The notes: generated by a model not told the origin, from the sequence alone. A stretch of 64,000 nt of DNA from Callorhinus ursinus (GCF_003265705.1 NW_020312867.1:1174600-1238599), one strand, 5' to 3'. Shown: positions 1 through 11,518, numbered from the stretch's first letter. Made by a program: numbers and translations.

Positions 1-1454
1 AGTGAGTGGCTGTCAACCTTGGCAGGATGTTGGAATCACGGAGGGAGCTTTGGGAAAGGTTGATGGCCAGGCTCTACCCCGGGGCCATTTGAATCAGATT
101 CCGGAGGTGGGGCTCCTACCTTTAGACACACACATATACACGCGGATCACAAAAACTCCCCAGGTGAGCTGAAAATGCAATGTGCAGCCAGGCTAAGGAT
201 GGCTACCTAAGTCTATGTTTGGGAAGCACCGAATTACCCAGGGGAAGGGAAGGAAGAGTGTTAAAATGTTGCTTCCCAGGCCTGTCCTTTGCACTCCTTC
301 CTCATTCTTCGGTGTAGTACGTTCGGTGTAGTACGTTCGGGGCCTCGGGATATGCACTGTAGCTGATGCTAAAGAACAGCAGGTCTTAGTCAATGCCTCC
401 AGCTGCCAGGATGGTGACTTCCCATTCTCCCGCATCCCTTACCTTGACTTGAGCAGAGTTTCGCAAATTTCCTGAGTAAAAGCATCACCTGGGGCACTTA
501 CTAAAAATGCAGATGCCACTGTGCAGTCACCAGTTTAATAACAACTGAGGAGGCAAGGGTCATCAACAGATGCTAGAGCCACTGAGTAAAAAGTTGCCGG
601 ATAACAGAATATTCGTGTGGTTCAAGTGATGACTGTCCCAAATTATGTACTGATTAAAAAGGGGGAAATGTACCTTTACGATGGAGAGATCCAGAAGTCC
701 CCACCTGAGCCAAATGATCAAACCCAACATCGCCAAGAACGGGACAACCTGACATTGTGCGCGTGCCCTAATGTGATGTAACATGATGTACGCGACGTTG
801 TCTATGTCATATTCTTGCCAAAAATACTTAACCTGGTTTTAATCATGAGGACAATTTAGGCAAATCTAGAATGTGGGGCATTCCACAAGCCTAGACTCTC
901 TTTTAAAAAGTTAATTTTTTTTAAAAGATGGGGAGTTATTCTAGATTAAAAGAGATTAAAAGGACACAACCAAAAATATATATATAAAGCGTGGACTCTG
1001 ATTGGATCTGGATGAAAAGTAAAGAATGTATATATTAGATGCCATTACTGAATTAACCTTAATGCTCTGAGCTATGATCACGGTATTGTGGTTATGGAAG
1101 AAAGGTCCTTCCCTCATCCTTAGGGGATGCCTGCCGAAGAGAGGGTGAATGAGGAAGAAAGAAAAGCAGAAATGTGCCGAAATAGTCACCAGTGGTGAAT
1201 CTAGGTGAAGGCTCTCCTAGTGTTCCTTGCACTTTGCTTTCAATTTCTCTGCAAGTTTGATATTTTTCAAAATCACAAAATCTGGACAGTGGGAAGGAAT
1301 GCAGACACCTGAGCCCCCTCCCTTGGAGATTCAGATTCAGGGGGCCTGGAGTGAGGGCCCAGGATCTGTGTTTTTAAGGGGTGCCCCGGTGATTTTTACC
1401 GATGCAGGGTGTCACCGTCCCTGGAGGCCCCTCCCTCCAACAACCCGGCTGCCC
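1..1454. other. intergenic DNA, mostly unassigned
   Basis: I see no gene here. Positions about 483-545 and 1287-1402 resemble fragments of the hAT element MER5 (phrases such as 'tcacctggggcacttac' and 'gagattcagattcaggggg'). A 14-base unit beginning TTCGGTGTAG is repeated 2.4 times at 308-341. The remainder is AT-rich and unassigned. Short open frames here have no recognisable domain. Confidence 0.5.
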
Positions 1455-1640
1455 TTCATCTCTCCAATGCCCTGCAGGGAACTGCCATCTTTCATCTCTT
1501 ACAGCCTCTGCCCTCTGCTTGACCTGCTGTTCCCTCTCTCCCTGCTGAACTCCCGCCCTTCTTTTGGGGCTCAGCCCAAATGTCACTTCCTCAGTGAAGG
1601 TTTCCTAGAAGCCTCTCAGTCAAACCCCGAGAACACAGCT
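1455..1640 (+). repeat. L2-like LINE fragment
   Basis: The string reading 'cagcccaaatgtcacttcctcagtgaaggtttcc' in pieces is the classic 3' part of the ancient L2 LINE, in plus orientation. Edges are approximate. Family assignment is from memory of the consensus. Confidence 0.5.
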
Positions 1641-1702
1641 ACAAATTGACCTAGCTTTGTAACCAACCGCTGGATGAACGTCTGCTTCTCCCATTAGAGA
1701 GT

Positions 1703-2058
1703 GTTATGGGCTGAGTTGTGTTCCCATCCCACCTCCATTCATATGTTGCCGTCCTCACCCTCAGGACCTCAGAACGGGACTACATTTGGGGATAGGACCT
1801 TGAAAGAGGCGATGAAGGTAAATGAGGTCATATGGGTGGGCCCTCATCCAGTATGGCTGGTGTCCTTACAGGAAAATGTTAAAGACAGAGAAAACACTGT
1901 AGAGACACAGGGAGGGGCGCCTGGGTGGCTCAGTCTTTAAATGTCTGCCTTCGGCTCAGGTCATGATCCCAGGGTCCTGGGATTGAGCTCCGCATCGGGC
2001 TCCTTGCTCCATGGGGAGCCGGCTTCTCCCTCTGCCTCTGCCCCTCTCCCTGCTCATG

Positions 2059-2089
<31 letters not shown>

Positions 2090-2200
2090 AAATAAATAAA
2101 TAAAATCTTTAAAAGAAAAAAAAAAAGACAAAGGGAGAAGACAGCCAGCTGCAAGCCCAAGAGTCCTCAGAAAAACCAACCCTGCTGACAGCCCCCCCAC
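1703..2200 (+). repeat. MaLR-like LTR, split by a CAN-SINE
   Basis: Text typical of MLT/MST-type LTRs is visible: 'attcatatgttgccgtcctcaccctcaggacctcag', 'gaggtcatatgggtggg' and 'ctggtgtccttacagg', then 'agacagccagctgcaagccc' after the interrupting SINE at 1914-2126. The subfamily was not resolved. Confidence 0.55.
1914..2126 (+). mobile_element. CAN-SINE (carnivore tRNA-Lys SINE)
   Basis: Begins GGGCGCCTGGGTGGCTCAG, has the tRNA-derived head, a CT-rich run, then AAATAAATAAATAAAATCTTT and an A tail. Flanks carry an imperfect TSD, GACACAGGGAG (1903-1913) and GACAAAGGGAG (2127-2137). It sits inside an older MaLR-like LTR. Confidence 0.93.
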
Positions 2201-2934
2201 CCCCACCTCGTGTGTGTCTTTTGTCATGGCAGGCCTGACAGACTGACATAGATGGTGAGCACCACCAGCGGGGACCAGGTCTGTCTTGTCTGCCACTGAA
2301 TTCCCAGGGCCTAACAAGGCCCGGCACTTAGGAGCACAGGGAGGATCTGTGGAGCGGGTGAAGTGGCCCTGCTTTACAAGATGTTGGAAGGGTTTACGGA
2401 GAACAGGTCACCGGTCCCAGCATGCCCTAGGGTTCAGTAAACAGCTCTGGGAAATGTGGCAATATTTTGGAAAAAGCAGACAGGTTTAGGTTTTCTTCCC
2501 CACGATTTTTGTTTTATTGTTGCTACCGCTCTTGCCCTCAGCTGGGTGCCCATCAGCTGCTGTCACTCTTTGCCTCTGGGGAAGGACAGATACCACACAG
2601 AGCAAACAAAGTCGCTCTCCAGTTCCGAGTGGTGACACCCACGGCCCAGGTGGCACTTTTCATGTGTTACTGCCTCAGGCAAGAGAGGAAAGGGCTTTTG
2701 GCTTTCTAGAAATCTAGGCTTGGAAGATGAACAGGCACAGCCTAAGTGAGAAGGCAAGATGCTTATCCTCACATAAGAGATTGGCTGGAGAGGTGCTCAG
2801 CTTCGGAATTCTTGGGGAAACGCAAGTAAGACATTCAGGAGAGAAAAGTTGAATGGCTGTCAGAAAGGCAAAAAAAGTCCTTTCAAGTGAGGGACAGCCC
2901 AGGGATATGACAGGAACCCCTTGGAGTAAGGGGA
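2201..2934. other. unassigned intergenic stretch
   Basis: No repeat family or gene recognised with confidence. Open frames of 66-87 codons are not supported by any domain or splice context. Confidence 0.4.
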
Positions 2935-3300
2935 ACTAAACAGTGGTACAACCACTTCGAAATTTAGCATTGTTTGGAAAAGTTGGATAGGCAGGTCCAC
3001 GTCCTGTGCCCCAGCAACTCCACTTTTAGGAGCCCCTGGCCTGCAGAGAGACTCCCACCTGTGTAGGAAAAGAGAAGTCTAGGAATATTTATTGTAGTTT
3101 TATTTGTAATAGCAAAAGATGGGCAACATTCTAACTACCCACCAGTAGGGGAATTGATACGAATAAGTGAAGGCCTATTTGAATATGATGGGATGCTAAA
3201 GAGCAGAGAAAATGAACTGAAATAAATCCACCTGTATCAACATAGATACATATGGAAAACAAAATGTGAGAGAAAAAAGCAAGTTGCTTTTTTATATATA
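2935..3300 (+). repeat. ancient L1M 3' end fragment
   Basis: Diverged copy of the L1 3' region: 'cagcaactccacttttagga', 'gtagttttatttgtaatagcaaaagatgggcaac', 'ggggaattgatacgaataa', 'gatgggatgctaaagagcag'. This order is typical of old mammalian L1M 3' ends. Boundaries are approximate. Confidence 0.6.
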
Positions 3301-3504
3301 TATAACACATGGCCCCTATTCTCCATCTTTTACCCTGCTCAGCCCCACTGCGGGTTAAGCTATAGGGATGCCCTTGTCCTCTGACTTGTAGAGTTTAGCC
3401 AAAGGGAGGTGCCCCAGGATTCACAGTGCTGAAGAAACAAGGCCATGTGAGTTAGCTGTGTTCCTCTACTGGAGGCCACAGCTCCTGTTGGTGGCCCTCT
3501 CCGT

Positions 3505-3662
3505 GCTTTGGTAATTGCTCACGCCCCTGGCCTCAGTTTCCCCACTCATAAAATGGGAATGATGAAAATGCCCACTTTCTAAGTTCATTGTGTGGACTTG
3601 GTGAGTGTAGGCACTTGCCACAGTGCCTGGTAGGTTGTAAACACTCAGGAGAAGTTGACTTT
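3505..3662 (+). repeat. MIR SINE
   Basis: Core phrase 'cctcagtttccccactcataaaatgggaatgatg' followed by 'cacagtgcctggtaggttgtaaacactcagg' matches the MIR consensus in plus orientation. Confidence 0.65.
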
Positions 3663-3719
3663 TATTATTATGAATCACCCTTTCTACAAGGAATCACTAC
3701 CCTCTTTCTTTTTACTTGT

Positions 3720-3930
3720 TTTTAAGATTTTATTTATTTATTTATCTATTTATTTATTTAAGAGAAAGAGAGAGTACGAGCAAGGCGGGGAGCAGCAGGG
3801 GGAAAGGAAGAAGCAGACACCCCGCTGAGCAGGGAGCCCAACGTGGAGCTCGATCCCAGGACCTGGAGATCATGACCTGAGCCGAAGGCAGACGCTTAAC
3901 CTTAACTGACTGAGCCATCCAGGCATCCCC
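3720..3930 (-). mobile_element. CAN-SINE, minus orientation
   Basis: Reads as the reverse complement: T-rich start with ATTTATTTATTT repeats, then 'agcagggagccca', 'atcatgacctgagccgaagg' and ends 'gagccatccaggcatcccc'. Somewhat diverged from the youngest copies. Confidence 0.9.
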
Positions 3931-4094
3931 ACTGCCCTCTTAAACATAAAGATTTCATGGCTTCCTTTAACGTGACTTCAAATTTCAAAATACAAGTCTG
4001 CAAGGAATCTCTTATCTGAAACCATGGGGACCAAATGTGCTTTGGAATTCAGGTTTCTTTGGGTTTTATCAATGCAATGTGATGCATATACTCT

Positions 4095-4302
4095 CTAGAG
4101 TATATACTCATGAGACCGTGATTCTCACACTTAAACAAGAGCCAGAATCACCATTAGGGATCATTAAAGCACAGATGGCTAGACCCCATCCCACAGTTTT
4201 TGATTCAGTAGGGCTGGGGTGGAGCCTGAGAATTTCCATGTTTGACAAGTTCCCAGTGGACACTGATGCTGCTGGTCTGGGGACCACACTTTGAGAACCA
4301 GT
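4095..4302. repeat. MER5-type hAT DNA transposon
   Basis: Short non-autonomous element whose ends are near inverted repeats: 'gtgattctcacactt' at the left and 'ctttgagaaccagtg' at the right. Internal phrases are typical of MER5A/B ('ctagaccccatcccacagtt', 'ggtggagcctgagaatttcc'). Confidence 0.7.
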
Positions 4303-4559
4303 GCTCCCTATTATATAACACCCCTAGAGGAGTCTAGGGCATATTCAAACACTAATATTTCTGCTGGGAAATGTTAATGAGAGAGGATACATAGCCTCAT
4401 GTCAGTTCAGATGAGGCCTAGCTACTGAGCGAGGTTTTGTAAACTGACGAAAATCTTTCCGTTTTCAGAGAATTTTGGATTTTAGAAGAAAGTTTAAGGG
4501 ATTGAGGACTTGAAATCTCATGACCACAGACAAAAGCATATAAGAAGCAGTAATGTTAT

Positions 4560-5038
4560 GACCTCACTGATATGAAGAATTCTTAATCTCAGGAAACAAA
4601 CTGAGTGTTACTGGAGTGGTGGGGGGTGGGAGGGATGGGGTGGCTGGGGGGGGTGATAGACATTGGGGAGGGTATGTGCTACGGTGAGCGCTGTGAATTG
4701 TGCAAGACTGTTGAATCACAGATCTGTACTTCTGAAACAAATAACGCAACATATTTTAAGAAAAAAGAAAAAGAAGAAGATAACAGGAGAGGAAGAAAAG
4801 GGGAGTATGTCAGAGGGGGAGACGAACCATGAGAGATGATGGATTCTGAGAAACAAACTGAGGGTTCTAGAGGGGAGGGGGTGGGGGGATGGGTTAGCCT
4901 GGTGATGGGTATTAAAGAGGGCACATTCTGCATGGAGCACTGGGTGTCATGAACAAACAATGAATCATGGAACACTGCATCAAAAACTAATGATGTAATA
5001 TATGGTGATTAACATAACAATAAAAAAATTTTTAAAAA
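4560..5038 (+). mobile_element. young 5'-truncated L1, 3' end only
   Basis: About 480 bp of the 3' end of a carnivore L1, without coding sequence. It contains two related G-rich modules in tandem (4583-4700 and 4845-4960) and ends in AATAAAAAAATTTTT and an A tail. The flanks are a near-perfect TSD: AGAAGCAGTAATGTTA on the left and AGAACCAGTAATGTTA on the right. Closely similar copies lie at 13943-14428 and 38696-39451. Confidence 0.88.
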
Positions 5039-5497
5039 AAGAACCAGTAATGTTAGATTATGCTTTAAAACTACACTTGACCCACCACCATCAGGGATTG
5101 TGAATGTCTGTGGAATGAAAGAATGAGTGAGAATAAGCTTCTCTTAAAGAGAAAGGGAGCAATAGGAAAATCAGGAAAAATAAATAAAAAGAAAGGGAGC
5201 ATTATCAACAACAGCCAAACTCTGGAGAGAGCCCAAATGTCCATCGACTGATGAATGCATAAAGAAGTTGTGTTATATATACACAATGGAATATGACTCA
5301 GCCATCAAAAGGAATGAAATCTTGCCATTTGCAACAATGTGGCTGGAACTAGAGGGTATTATGCTAAGTGAAATAAGTCAGTCAGAGAAAGACAAATACC
5401 ATATGATCTCACTCATAGGTAGAATTTAAGAAAGAAAACAGATGAACATACGGGAAGGGAAAAGAAAAAAAGGAGAGAGGGAAACAAGCCATAAAAG

Positions 5498-5850
5498 ACT
5501 TTTTTTAAAAAAGTAGGCTCCAGGGGCACCTGCGTGGCTCAGATGGTTGGGCGTCTGCCTTGGGCTCAGGTCACAATCTCCGGGTCCTGGGATGGAGCCC
5601 CATGTTGGGCTCCCAGCTCAGCGGGGAGTCTGCTTCTCCCTCTCCCTCTGCCCCTCCCCTCTGCTTGTGCTCTCTTTGTCTCTTTCTCTCTCTCTCAAAT
5701 GAAGAAATAAAATCTTTAAAAAAAATAATAAAGTAGGCTCCACACCCAGCGTGGAGCCCAGTACGGGGCTTGACCTCACGACCTCGAGATCAAGACCTAA
5801 GCTGAAATCAAGAGTCGGACGCTTAACTTACTGAGCCACCCAGGCGCCCC
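5498..5850 (-). mobile_element. older CAN-SINE, itself split by another SINE
   Basis: Minus-oriented SINE whose T-rich start (5498-5522) and body (5731-5850, ending GAGCCACCCAGGCGCCCC) are separated by the plus-oriented SINE at 5523-5730. It is flanked by the L1-derived TSD AAAAGACT on the left and AAGAGACT on the right. Confidence 0.8.
5523..5730 (+). mobile_element. CAN-SINE nested in a SINE
   Basis: Starts GGGGCACCTGCGTGGCTCAG and ends AAATAAAATCTTTAAAAAAAATAAT. The exact TSD AAGTAGGCTCCA occurs at 5511-5522 and 5731-5742, showing insertion into the older minus-oriented SINE. Confidence 0.9.
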
Positions 5851-6269
5851 AAGAGACTCTTAATGATAGAGAACAAACTGAGGGGGGGTGGAGGGAGGTG
5901 GGTGGGAGATGGACTAGATGGCTGATGGGTATTAAAGAGGACACCTGTTGTGATGAGCACTGGGTGTTGTATGTAAGTGATGAATCACTGAATTCTACTC
6001 CAGAAACCAATATTGCACTGTATGTTAATCAAGTAAAATTTAAAATAAATAAGTAAATAAATAATAAGTCAATAAATAAATAAATTAATTAATTAATTAA
6101 TAAAACCAAAAAAACGGGAGAACAGTGGGTCTTGCATTCTTTCCATTGGCCACCAGGTGGCAGCAACAGCTCGGCATCAAGGCTGGGGAGTGCACCGGAT
6201 GGAGAGAGGGGGTCCTTGCCTTTATGGGCGAGAGCCAGGCCTGTGGGAGCTGCTCTAGAAGAGCCTTTG

Positions 6270-6690
6270 GGAATTCATGGTGTTGTGTAACAAACTTCCT
6301 AAAAACTTAGTGGAGGAAACAACCATTTTATTATGCTCCTAAATTCTGCAGGTCCCAAATATGGAAAGGGCACAGTAGGCATAGCTTGTCTCCGTCCCAC
6401 CTATCTGGGGCATCAGCTGGGAAGACTTGGGGTTGGGGCTGACTCAACAGCTGGGAGCTGGGATCATCTGGAGGTGCCTTCACTCACGTGTGTGCTGACT
6501 GGCACTGGGTGTCAGCTGGGACCTCAGTGAGGTCGTCAATAGGAACAGCTACGTAGGGTCTCTCCATGTGGCCCCTCCACGCGGGCTCGGGCTTCCAGCC
6601 AGCATGGCCGCTTGGCTCAAGTGTGAATGTTTCCACCCAGCTTCAAGGGGAAAGAACATGGACCTCCAAAATGGGAGGAATGCCAAGGTC
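6270..6690. repeat. LTR/MER-like medium repeat, family not assigned
   Basis: Opens 'tgttgtgtaacaaacttcctaaaaacttagtgg' and runs through 'ttctgcaggtcccaaatatgg' and 'gggcatcagctgggaagac'. I remember similar text from medium-reiterated LTR-type repeats but could not assign a family. Confidence 0.4.
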
Positions 6691-6696
6691 ACTGTA

Positions 6697-7078
6697 GTGA
6701 TTTGCTAAGGCTGCCACAATATACCACAGACAGAGTGGCTTAAACAATAAAAATGTATTTCCCATAGTTCTGGAGACTAAAAATCCAAGATCAAGGTGTC
6801 AGCGGGTTTGGTTTCTCCTGGGGCTTCTCCTCTTAGCTTGCAGATGGTGGCCCTCTTGCTCTGTTCTCACCTGGTCTTCCCTCTGCATGCCCACCCCTAG
6901 GTCTCTGTGTGTCCAAATTTCCTCTTATCAGCACACCAGTCAGATTGGATTAGGGCCCACGCTAACAGCCTCATTTCAACTTAATCACCTTTTTAAAGAC
7001 CTTCCCTCCACATTGCAAAGTACTAGGGTTAGGCTTCGACGTATGAATTGGGAGGGACTCAATTCAGCCCATAACAGC
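6697..7078 (-). repeat. MaLR-like LTR, minus orientation
   Basis: Reads 'taaggctgccacaatataccacag', 'gtggcttaaacaataaaa', 'tagttctggagac', 'ccaagatcaaggtgtcagc', 'gattagggcccacgctaac', 'cttaatcacctttttaaagac' and ends 'attcagcccataaca'. This is the reverse complement of an MLT/MST-class LTR. Confidence 0.6.
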
Positions 7079-7402
7079 CACACTGTTGGAAGAGCATGGG
7101 GGATGGGAGAGAGTCCTATGGCCTCTTGGGAAAACACAATCTGTATGCCCCCCACCTCCAGTTGCTCCAACAGCATCACAGTGTGTTAAGGCCATGAAAC
7201 TCATCCTACCCCCATGTCTTTGAACATACTGTTCCATCTGCCCGGGATACCCTCACCCGTCCAGGGCTCACTGCTCATCCGGAGCACTCCTGCCCTCTGT
7301 CCCCCGTCATCACTGACTATCATTCTATTCACCACCACTCCTGCCACACTGGCCACAACCACTACCATTCACAGACCACTTCTTTGTGCTAAGCTCTACT
7401 GA

Positions 7403-7545
7403 TCTCATTTAACTCTTATAACAACATGTGAGGTCAGTTTTACAGATGAAGATGCCAAAGTGGGGAAGTTCCTAGCCCAGAGCTATGAACAAGTAAATGG
7501 CAAAGTCAAGACCTGAACTCAGGTCTCCCTGTTCCAGAGCCTGTG
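7403..7545 (-). repeat. MIR SINE, minus orientation
   Basis: 'ctcatttaactcttataacaacatgtgagg', 'ttttacagatgaagatgcc' and 'acctgaactcaggtctcc' follow the reverse complement of MIR. Confidence 0.65.
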
Positions 7546-9065
7546 TTTTTCACCTCTTGCCCTACTGGGCCTCTGATGGCCTCCCCTGGGCTGCCCCGAC
7601 CCTGGTTCAACCCTCCTACCAAAGCAACAGTCCCCTGAAATAATTCGGACTGTACCAGCGCCAGCCCCATCTGCTGGTCTTACCTGCTTATGCTCTGGCT
7701 GCTCCTGGGAAGGTCTCACTTGAGCTTGTGAGTAGGGGCTGAGGGTCAAGCGTGCCTTGCACATGACGCTGTCCATTCCATTGTAATGCTATCACATTAA
7801 CGGTCCCCCATGAACCACACCTCTCGATATCCATGCTTTTGCGTGGCCCCCTCCCACATGGACTTGGGACTTGTCCAAGTGACTTGCTGTGGCCAGTGGG
7901 ACATCAGCAAATGTGATGCAAGCAGGAGCTCCAAAGGCACGTGTGCACAAGCTTGGCTCTCTTGGAACACTGCCACCTGCTGCACCAAACCGGAGCGGAC
8001 CCAAGGATGAGAGAGCAGGGGCAGAGAAGGACCCAGCCAGCGGACCTGTCTCCGGGGTCCCTAGCTGGGGCCTGGATTCCCCTGTGGTCGTAAGCCAGTG
8101 AGCGTGTTTGTGTCCCACCTTTGCCTTCTTTGCTGACCTCTCAATCTCAGGGATTGCCTATCTCTGCCCAGGTTCACACAGCTTGTGAGTGGAGGACCCA
8201 GAATTCCAGCCCAGCCCTGTCCATCTGGAAAGCTACAGCAACAACAGTGTAATAATAATACAATAAAATACAGAATAAATTAAACTTATAAAAAATTACA
8301 CATACATTATTTTATTTTACCTTTTTGCTATAATCCTCTACTTAATATCAAGGACCTTATAGATTTTAACTTTATTTGATATACGTTTATCACCATATTC
8401 CCTATTTTTTTCAGGACAGCACACAATTCTTTAATTAGTGATGTTGCCTCTTTGCGGCCTGGTTTATTCTGTTATATTAATGGAGTATTATTCTTCCTGT
8501 TTTCTTCCTTCTTTAGTCCCCTCACTCTCAGTGCGGGGTCTCATGCTTGGTCTGTGCATCCTGGTGCAGGAATGAGCCGGGATCCCAGGTATCCAGCCCC
8601 ATCACACAAGCACAGTACGGTCCCCGAGAATGTTACCCAGAACTCCACTTTTGTTTTTCCAATACCACGAAGGGAATACAGACACACAATTCCCAGGAAC
8701 ACTTACTCAAACCCTCGTTTCTCCGCCCGCCACTCCCCACACACACCCCCAGGCTTCCCGGTCTGCCCACCTCCTCTGTCTCTCTCCACCACCTCTTTCC
8801 TGTCCCGCTTCCTCACTTTCCTCCAGCCTCTGAAGTTCTGTCTCCCTCTCCCTACTTTCTGGATTCTACATTGCAAGACTTGCTTAATTACCTGTTGACC
8901 ACATGACACTGAAAAAGGTCTATGATCTTCTGATTTAAAAATCCAACAGATTCTCCGTCGGGTCATGAGCACTAATGAGAGAGCTCTTCGGGGCTGTGAG
9001 ATGTAGCTTTGTAAACAAACATCAGTGATACAAATCAGTGCTGCTGCTTTATCCCAGCAACAAAC
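7546..9065. other. intergenic stretch with weak LTR-like text
   Basis: About 7780-8110 resembles a diverged LTR ('cttgtccaagtgacttgctgtggccagtggg'), and 8155-8220 resembles a MIR fragment. A plus-strand frame of 148 codons at 8452-8898 has no recognisable domain and I do not call it a gene. The rest is unassigned. Confidence 0.35.
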
Positions 9066-10040
9066 AATTAGAAAATATCCTCTTAAAAAAAAGATGCCAT
9101 TTACAATAGCAATAAAAGCTAAGAGGCATCTCAGAATAATAAACCTGCATAAGATCTTTGTGGAGAAAATTAGAAAACTATAATGCCAGACGCTGAAGAA
9201 CTAAATGTTTCACACTTTAATAAAAGGTACGCACACAAAATAAAGAGCATATACAAAATCTAAGTGAAAAAGATGTACAGCCCGTGGCAAACTAGGTAAA
9301 GGATATGAACGGGGAATGCTCAGAACATAAATGACCAGAAACCAAAGAAGTAGTCACTAAAACCACAGTGAGATATAATTTACTGAGCATTAGAAAAAAG
9401 ATTTTAAAGTTGTAAATACGCAGGATCTATCCAAGGGTGGAAAAATGGGTGGATACCTATAGAAAGTATAAACTGGTATCGTTTTGGACAGTAATTTCAC
9501 AACATCTGTCAACATTTAAAACATCCTTTCGTCTAGCAATTTCATTTGTAGAGTGAATCCTTTCCAAATGTGTGTGTGTGCAGGGATATTTACTGCAGCA
9601 TTGTTTCTAATGGAATAAACTTAGAAACAGATCTATTCAAATGCCGTCAAAAGTGGAATAATTAAGGGACGTCTGGGTGGCTCAGTCAGTTAAGCGTCTG
9701 TCTTTGGCTCAGGTCATGGTCCCAGGGTCCTGGGATCGAGCCCCGCATCGTGTTCCTTGCTCGGCGGGGAGTCTGCTTCTCCCTCTGCCTGCCATTCCCC
9801 CTACTTGCGCTCTCTCTCTGACAAGTCAATAAAATCTTTTTTAAAAAGTGGAATAATTAAATAAATCGTGACATGAAACATCATGGAATATTACTCAAAT
9901 GTTTGAATGAGTGAGTTTACTTCACAAAAAAAATGTGTAGGAAATATATGAATAAAACTTTTGAAGTCTATTGTGTGATGTGAAGACTTGCATAAAGGAA
10001 AAAGGCACTTTTCCATTTGGGGCTAGAAGATTCAATAAAG
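9066..10040 (+). repeat. ancient L1M 3' region with nested SINE
   Basis: Degraded L1 text: 'gccatttacaatagcaataaaagc', 'gggatatttactgcagcattgtttctaatgg', and 'cgtgacatgaaacatcatggaatattactcaaatg' after the interruption. A young SINE occupies 9666-9842. Confidence 0.6.
9666..9842 (+). mobile_element. CAN-SINE in old L1M
   Basis: Starts GGGACGTCTGGGTGGCTCAG and ends CAATAAAATCTTTTTTAAA. A long exact TSD, AAAGTGGAATAATTAA, flanks it (left copy ends 9665, right copy ends 9860). Confidence 0.93.
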
Positions 10041-10076
10041 AAAAGATCCCACCTTTCATCGTTTAATCCATAATTT

Positions 10077-10252
10077 ATTTTTTTTTACAGACAGAGACAC
10101 AGCGAGAGGGAACACAAGCAGGGAGAGTGGGAGAGGGAGAAGCAGGCCTCCCGCGGAGCAGGGAGCCCGATGCGGGGCTCGATCCCAGGACCCTAGGATC
10201 ATGACCTGAGCCGAAGGCAGACGCTTAACCGTCTGAGCCACCCAGGCGCCCC
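10077..10252 (-). mobile_element. CAN-SINE, minus orientation
   Basis: Reverse complement of the SINE, ending GAGCCACCCAGGCGCCCC. The TSD TAATCCATAATTT is visible on both sides. Confidence 0.93.
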
Positions 10253-10439
10253 TAATCCATAATTTTAATGGGATGCAAACAAATATTCCAACAGGAGTAT
10301 TCTGGAACTTCACTAACTGATTCCAAGGATCATGCAGGAATATAAAAATAAGTTCTTACAAAAAGAGACAGAATTCTGGGGAGACAGACTCTGCTACATT
10401 TTAAAGTGTGCAACAAAGTGAGAGTAATAGTTCATTATG

Positions 10440-10990
10440 AATTCAGGAATAGACAGAGAGATGAATAGAGCAGATGAGTGAGTCTGGAACTAGACCAAAA
10501 AAATATAAGGTCATTTAATAAATAACAAAGGTGGCATTTAAATCAGTGGAAAAGAGATGGATTCATTAATAAATACTGTTGGTACAACTGGCTAGTTATC
10601 TGAAAAGTAATTCAGCTGGAGCTCTACCATAAACCTACACCAACATAAATTTCAACTGGATAAATAAATCATGGTATACACGTCAGTAAAATACTACAGA
10701 GCAACAGGCCTGAATATAGAACCACATGTAACAGGGATGGATCTTAAAGACCATGGTTAGGGATGCAGAATTCCGTGGTAAAACTATAAAGAGCACCGGA
10801 AGGAATACTCTAGAAGTTGGTACAGTGGCTTCTTACCAGGGGAAAGGAGCAGATTTCGATCAGAAAAGATCAAGCTGGGGGTTACCCGGGAGGGGGCTCA
10901 GAGTAGCAATGCTCAGTCTCTCGACCACCGTGATGACGCAGGTGCTCATTTTATAGCAAGGTGTTGGGTTGTGCACTTATATTTTATGCC
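10440..10990 (+). repeat. ancient L1M 3' end fragment
   Basis: Diverged L1 3' text such as 'cagtaaaatactacagagcaacaggcctgaatatag', 'aagaccatggttagggatgc' and 'ttaccaggggaaaggagcag'. Edges are approximate. Confidence 0.5.
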
Positions 10991-11041
10991 ATTATTTATG
11001 GTTTTTTGTTTTTTCTTTTTTACATAAAAAGGCTTTAAAGA

Positions 11042-11238
11042 GGCGCACCTGGGTGGCTCAGTCAGTTAAGCGTCTGACTCTTGGTTTCAGCTCAGGTCGC
11101 GATCTCACTGCTGTGGGATGGAGCCCTGAGTACAGCCCCACGTCGGGCTCTGCGCTCAGCATAGTTGGCTTCAGATTCTCTCTCCCTCTCCCTCCCACTC
11201 ACTCTCTTTCTCAAATAAATAAATCTTTTTTTAAAAGG
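11042..11238 (+). mobile_element. CAN-SINE, older subtype
   Basis: Begins GGCGCACCTGGGTGGCTCAG, carries the 'gactcttggtttcagctcagg' variant and ends CAAATAAATAAATC with a T/A-rich tail. This variant is more diverged than the 'cttcggctcagg' type elsewhere in the window. Confidence 0.9.
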
Positions 11239-11518
11239 TTTAAAAGAATATATGGAAAGAAAACGGAAGGTGTTTTTTCATTATCTCATACTGCTAAGTA
11301 TGAGATAAAACCCAAAAGCAATTTTAAAAGATTGCTTGATTTGAGACCCTAAGGAATTCTGCATGGAAAAACACCCAACAAAGTCAAATGACAGACACAC
11401 ATGACAGGAAAGTGGTTGCAATTCTTATCACATTTCTTGGTATGAAAGAGCAAAGGACTGGAGGGTGGTTTTTCAGAATCTTGTGAATGCATTTTCCGTT
11501 AAACATAAGAACAAAGGA

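Larger units (their letters stand above)
5196..6060 (+). mobile_element. L1 fragment (ORF2 tail and 3' UTR) with nested SINEs
   Basis: Contains the end of L1 ORF2 ('ccaaatgtccatcgactgatgaatg', 'acacaatggaatatgactcagccatc') and a 3' UTR with only one G-rich module (5866-5960), then an A-rich tail. Two SINEs interrupt it at about 5500-5850. It is older than the 4560-5038 copy. Confidence 0.8.

Noticed and set aside
1914..2126. tRNA-like sequence in the SINE heads
   Set aside because: The heads derive from a tRNA gene but are diverged and part of CAN-SINEs, so no functional tRNA gene is called here or at any other SINE in the window.
8452..8898. 148-codon plus-strand frame with a hydrophobic start
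   Set aside because: Overlapping alternative frames are also open, the sequence is CT-rich, and no family resemblance or gene context supports it.
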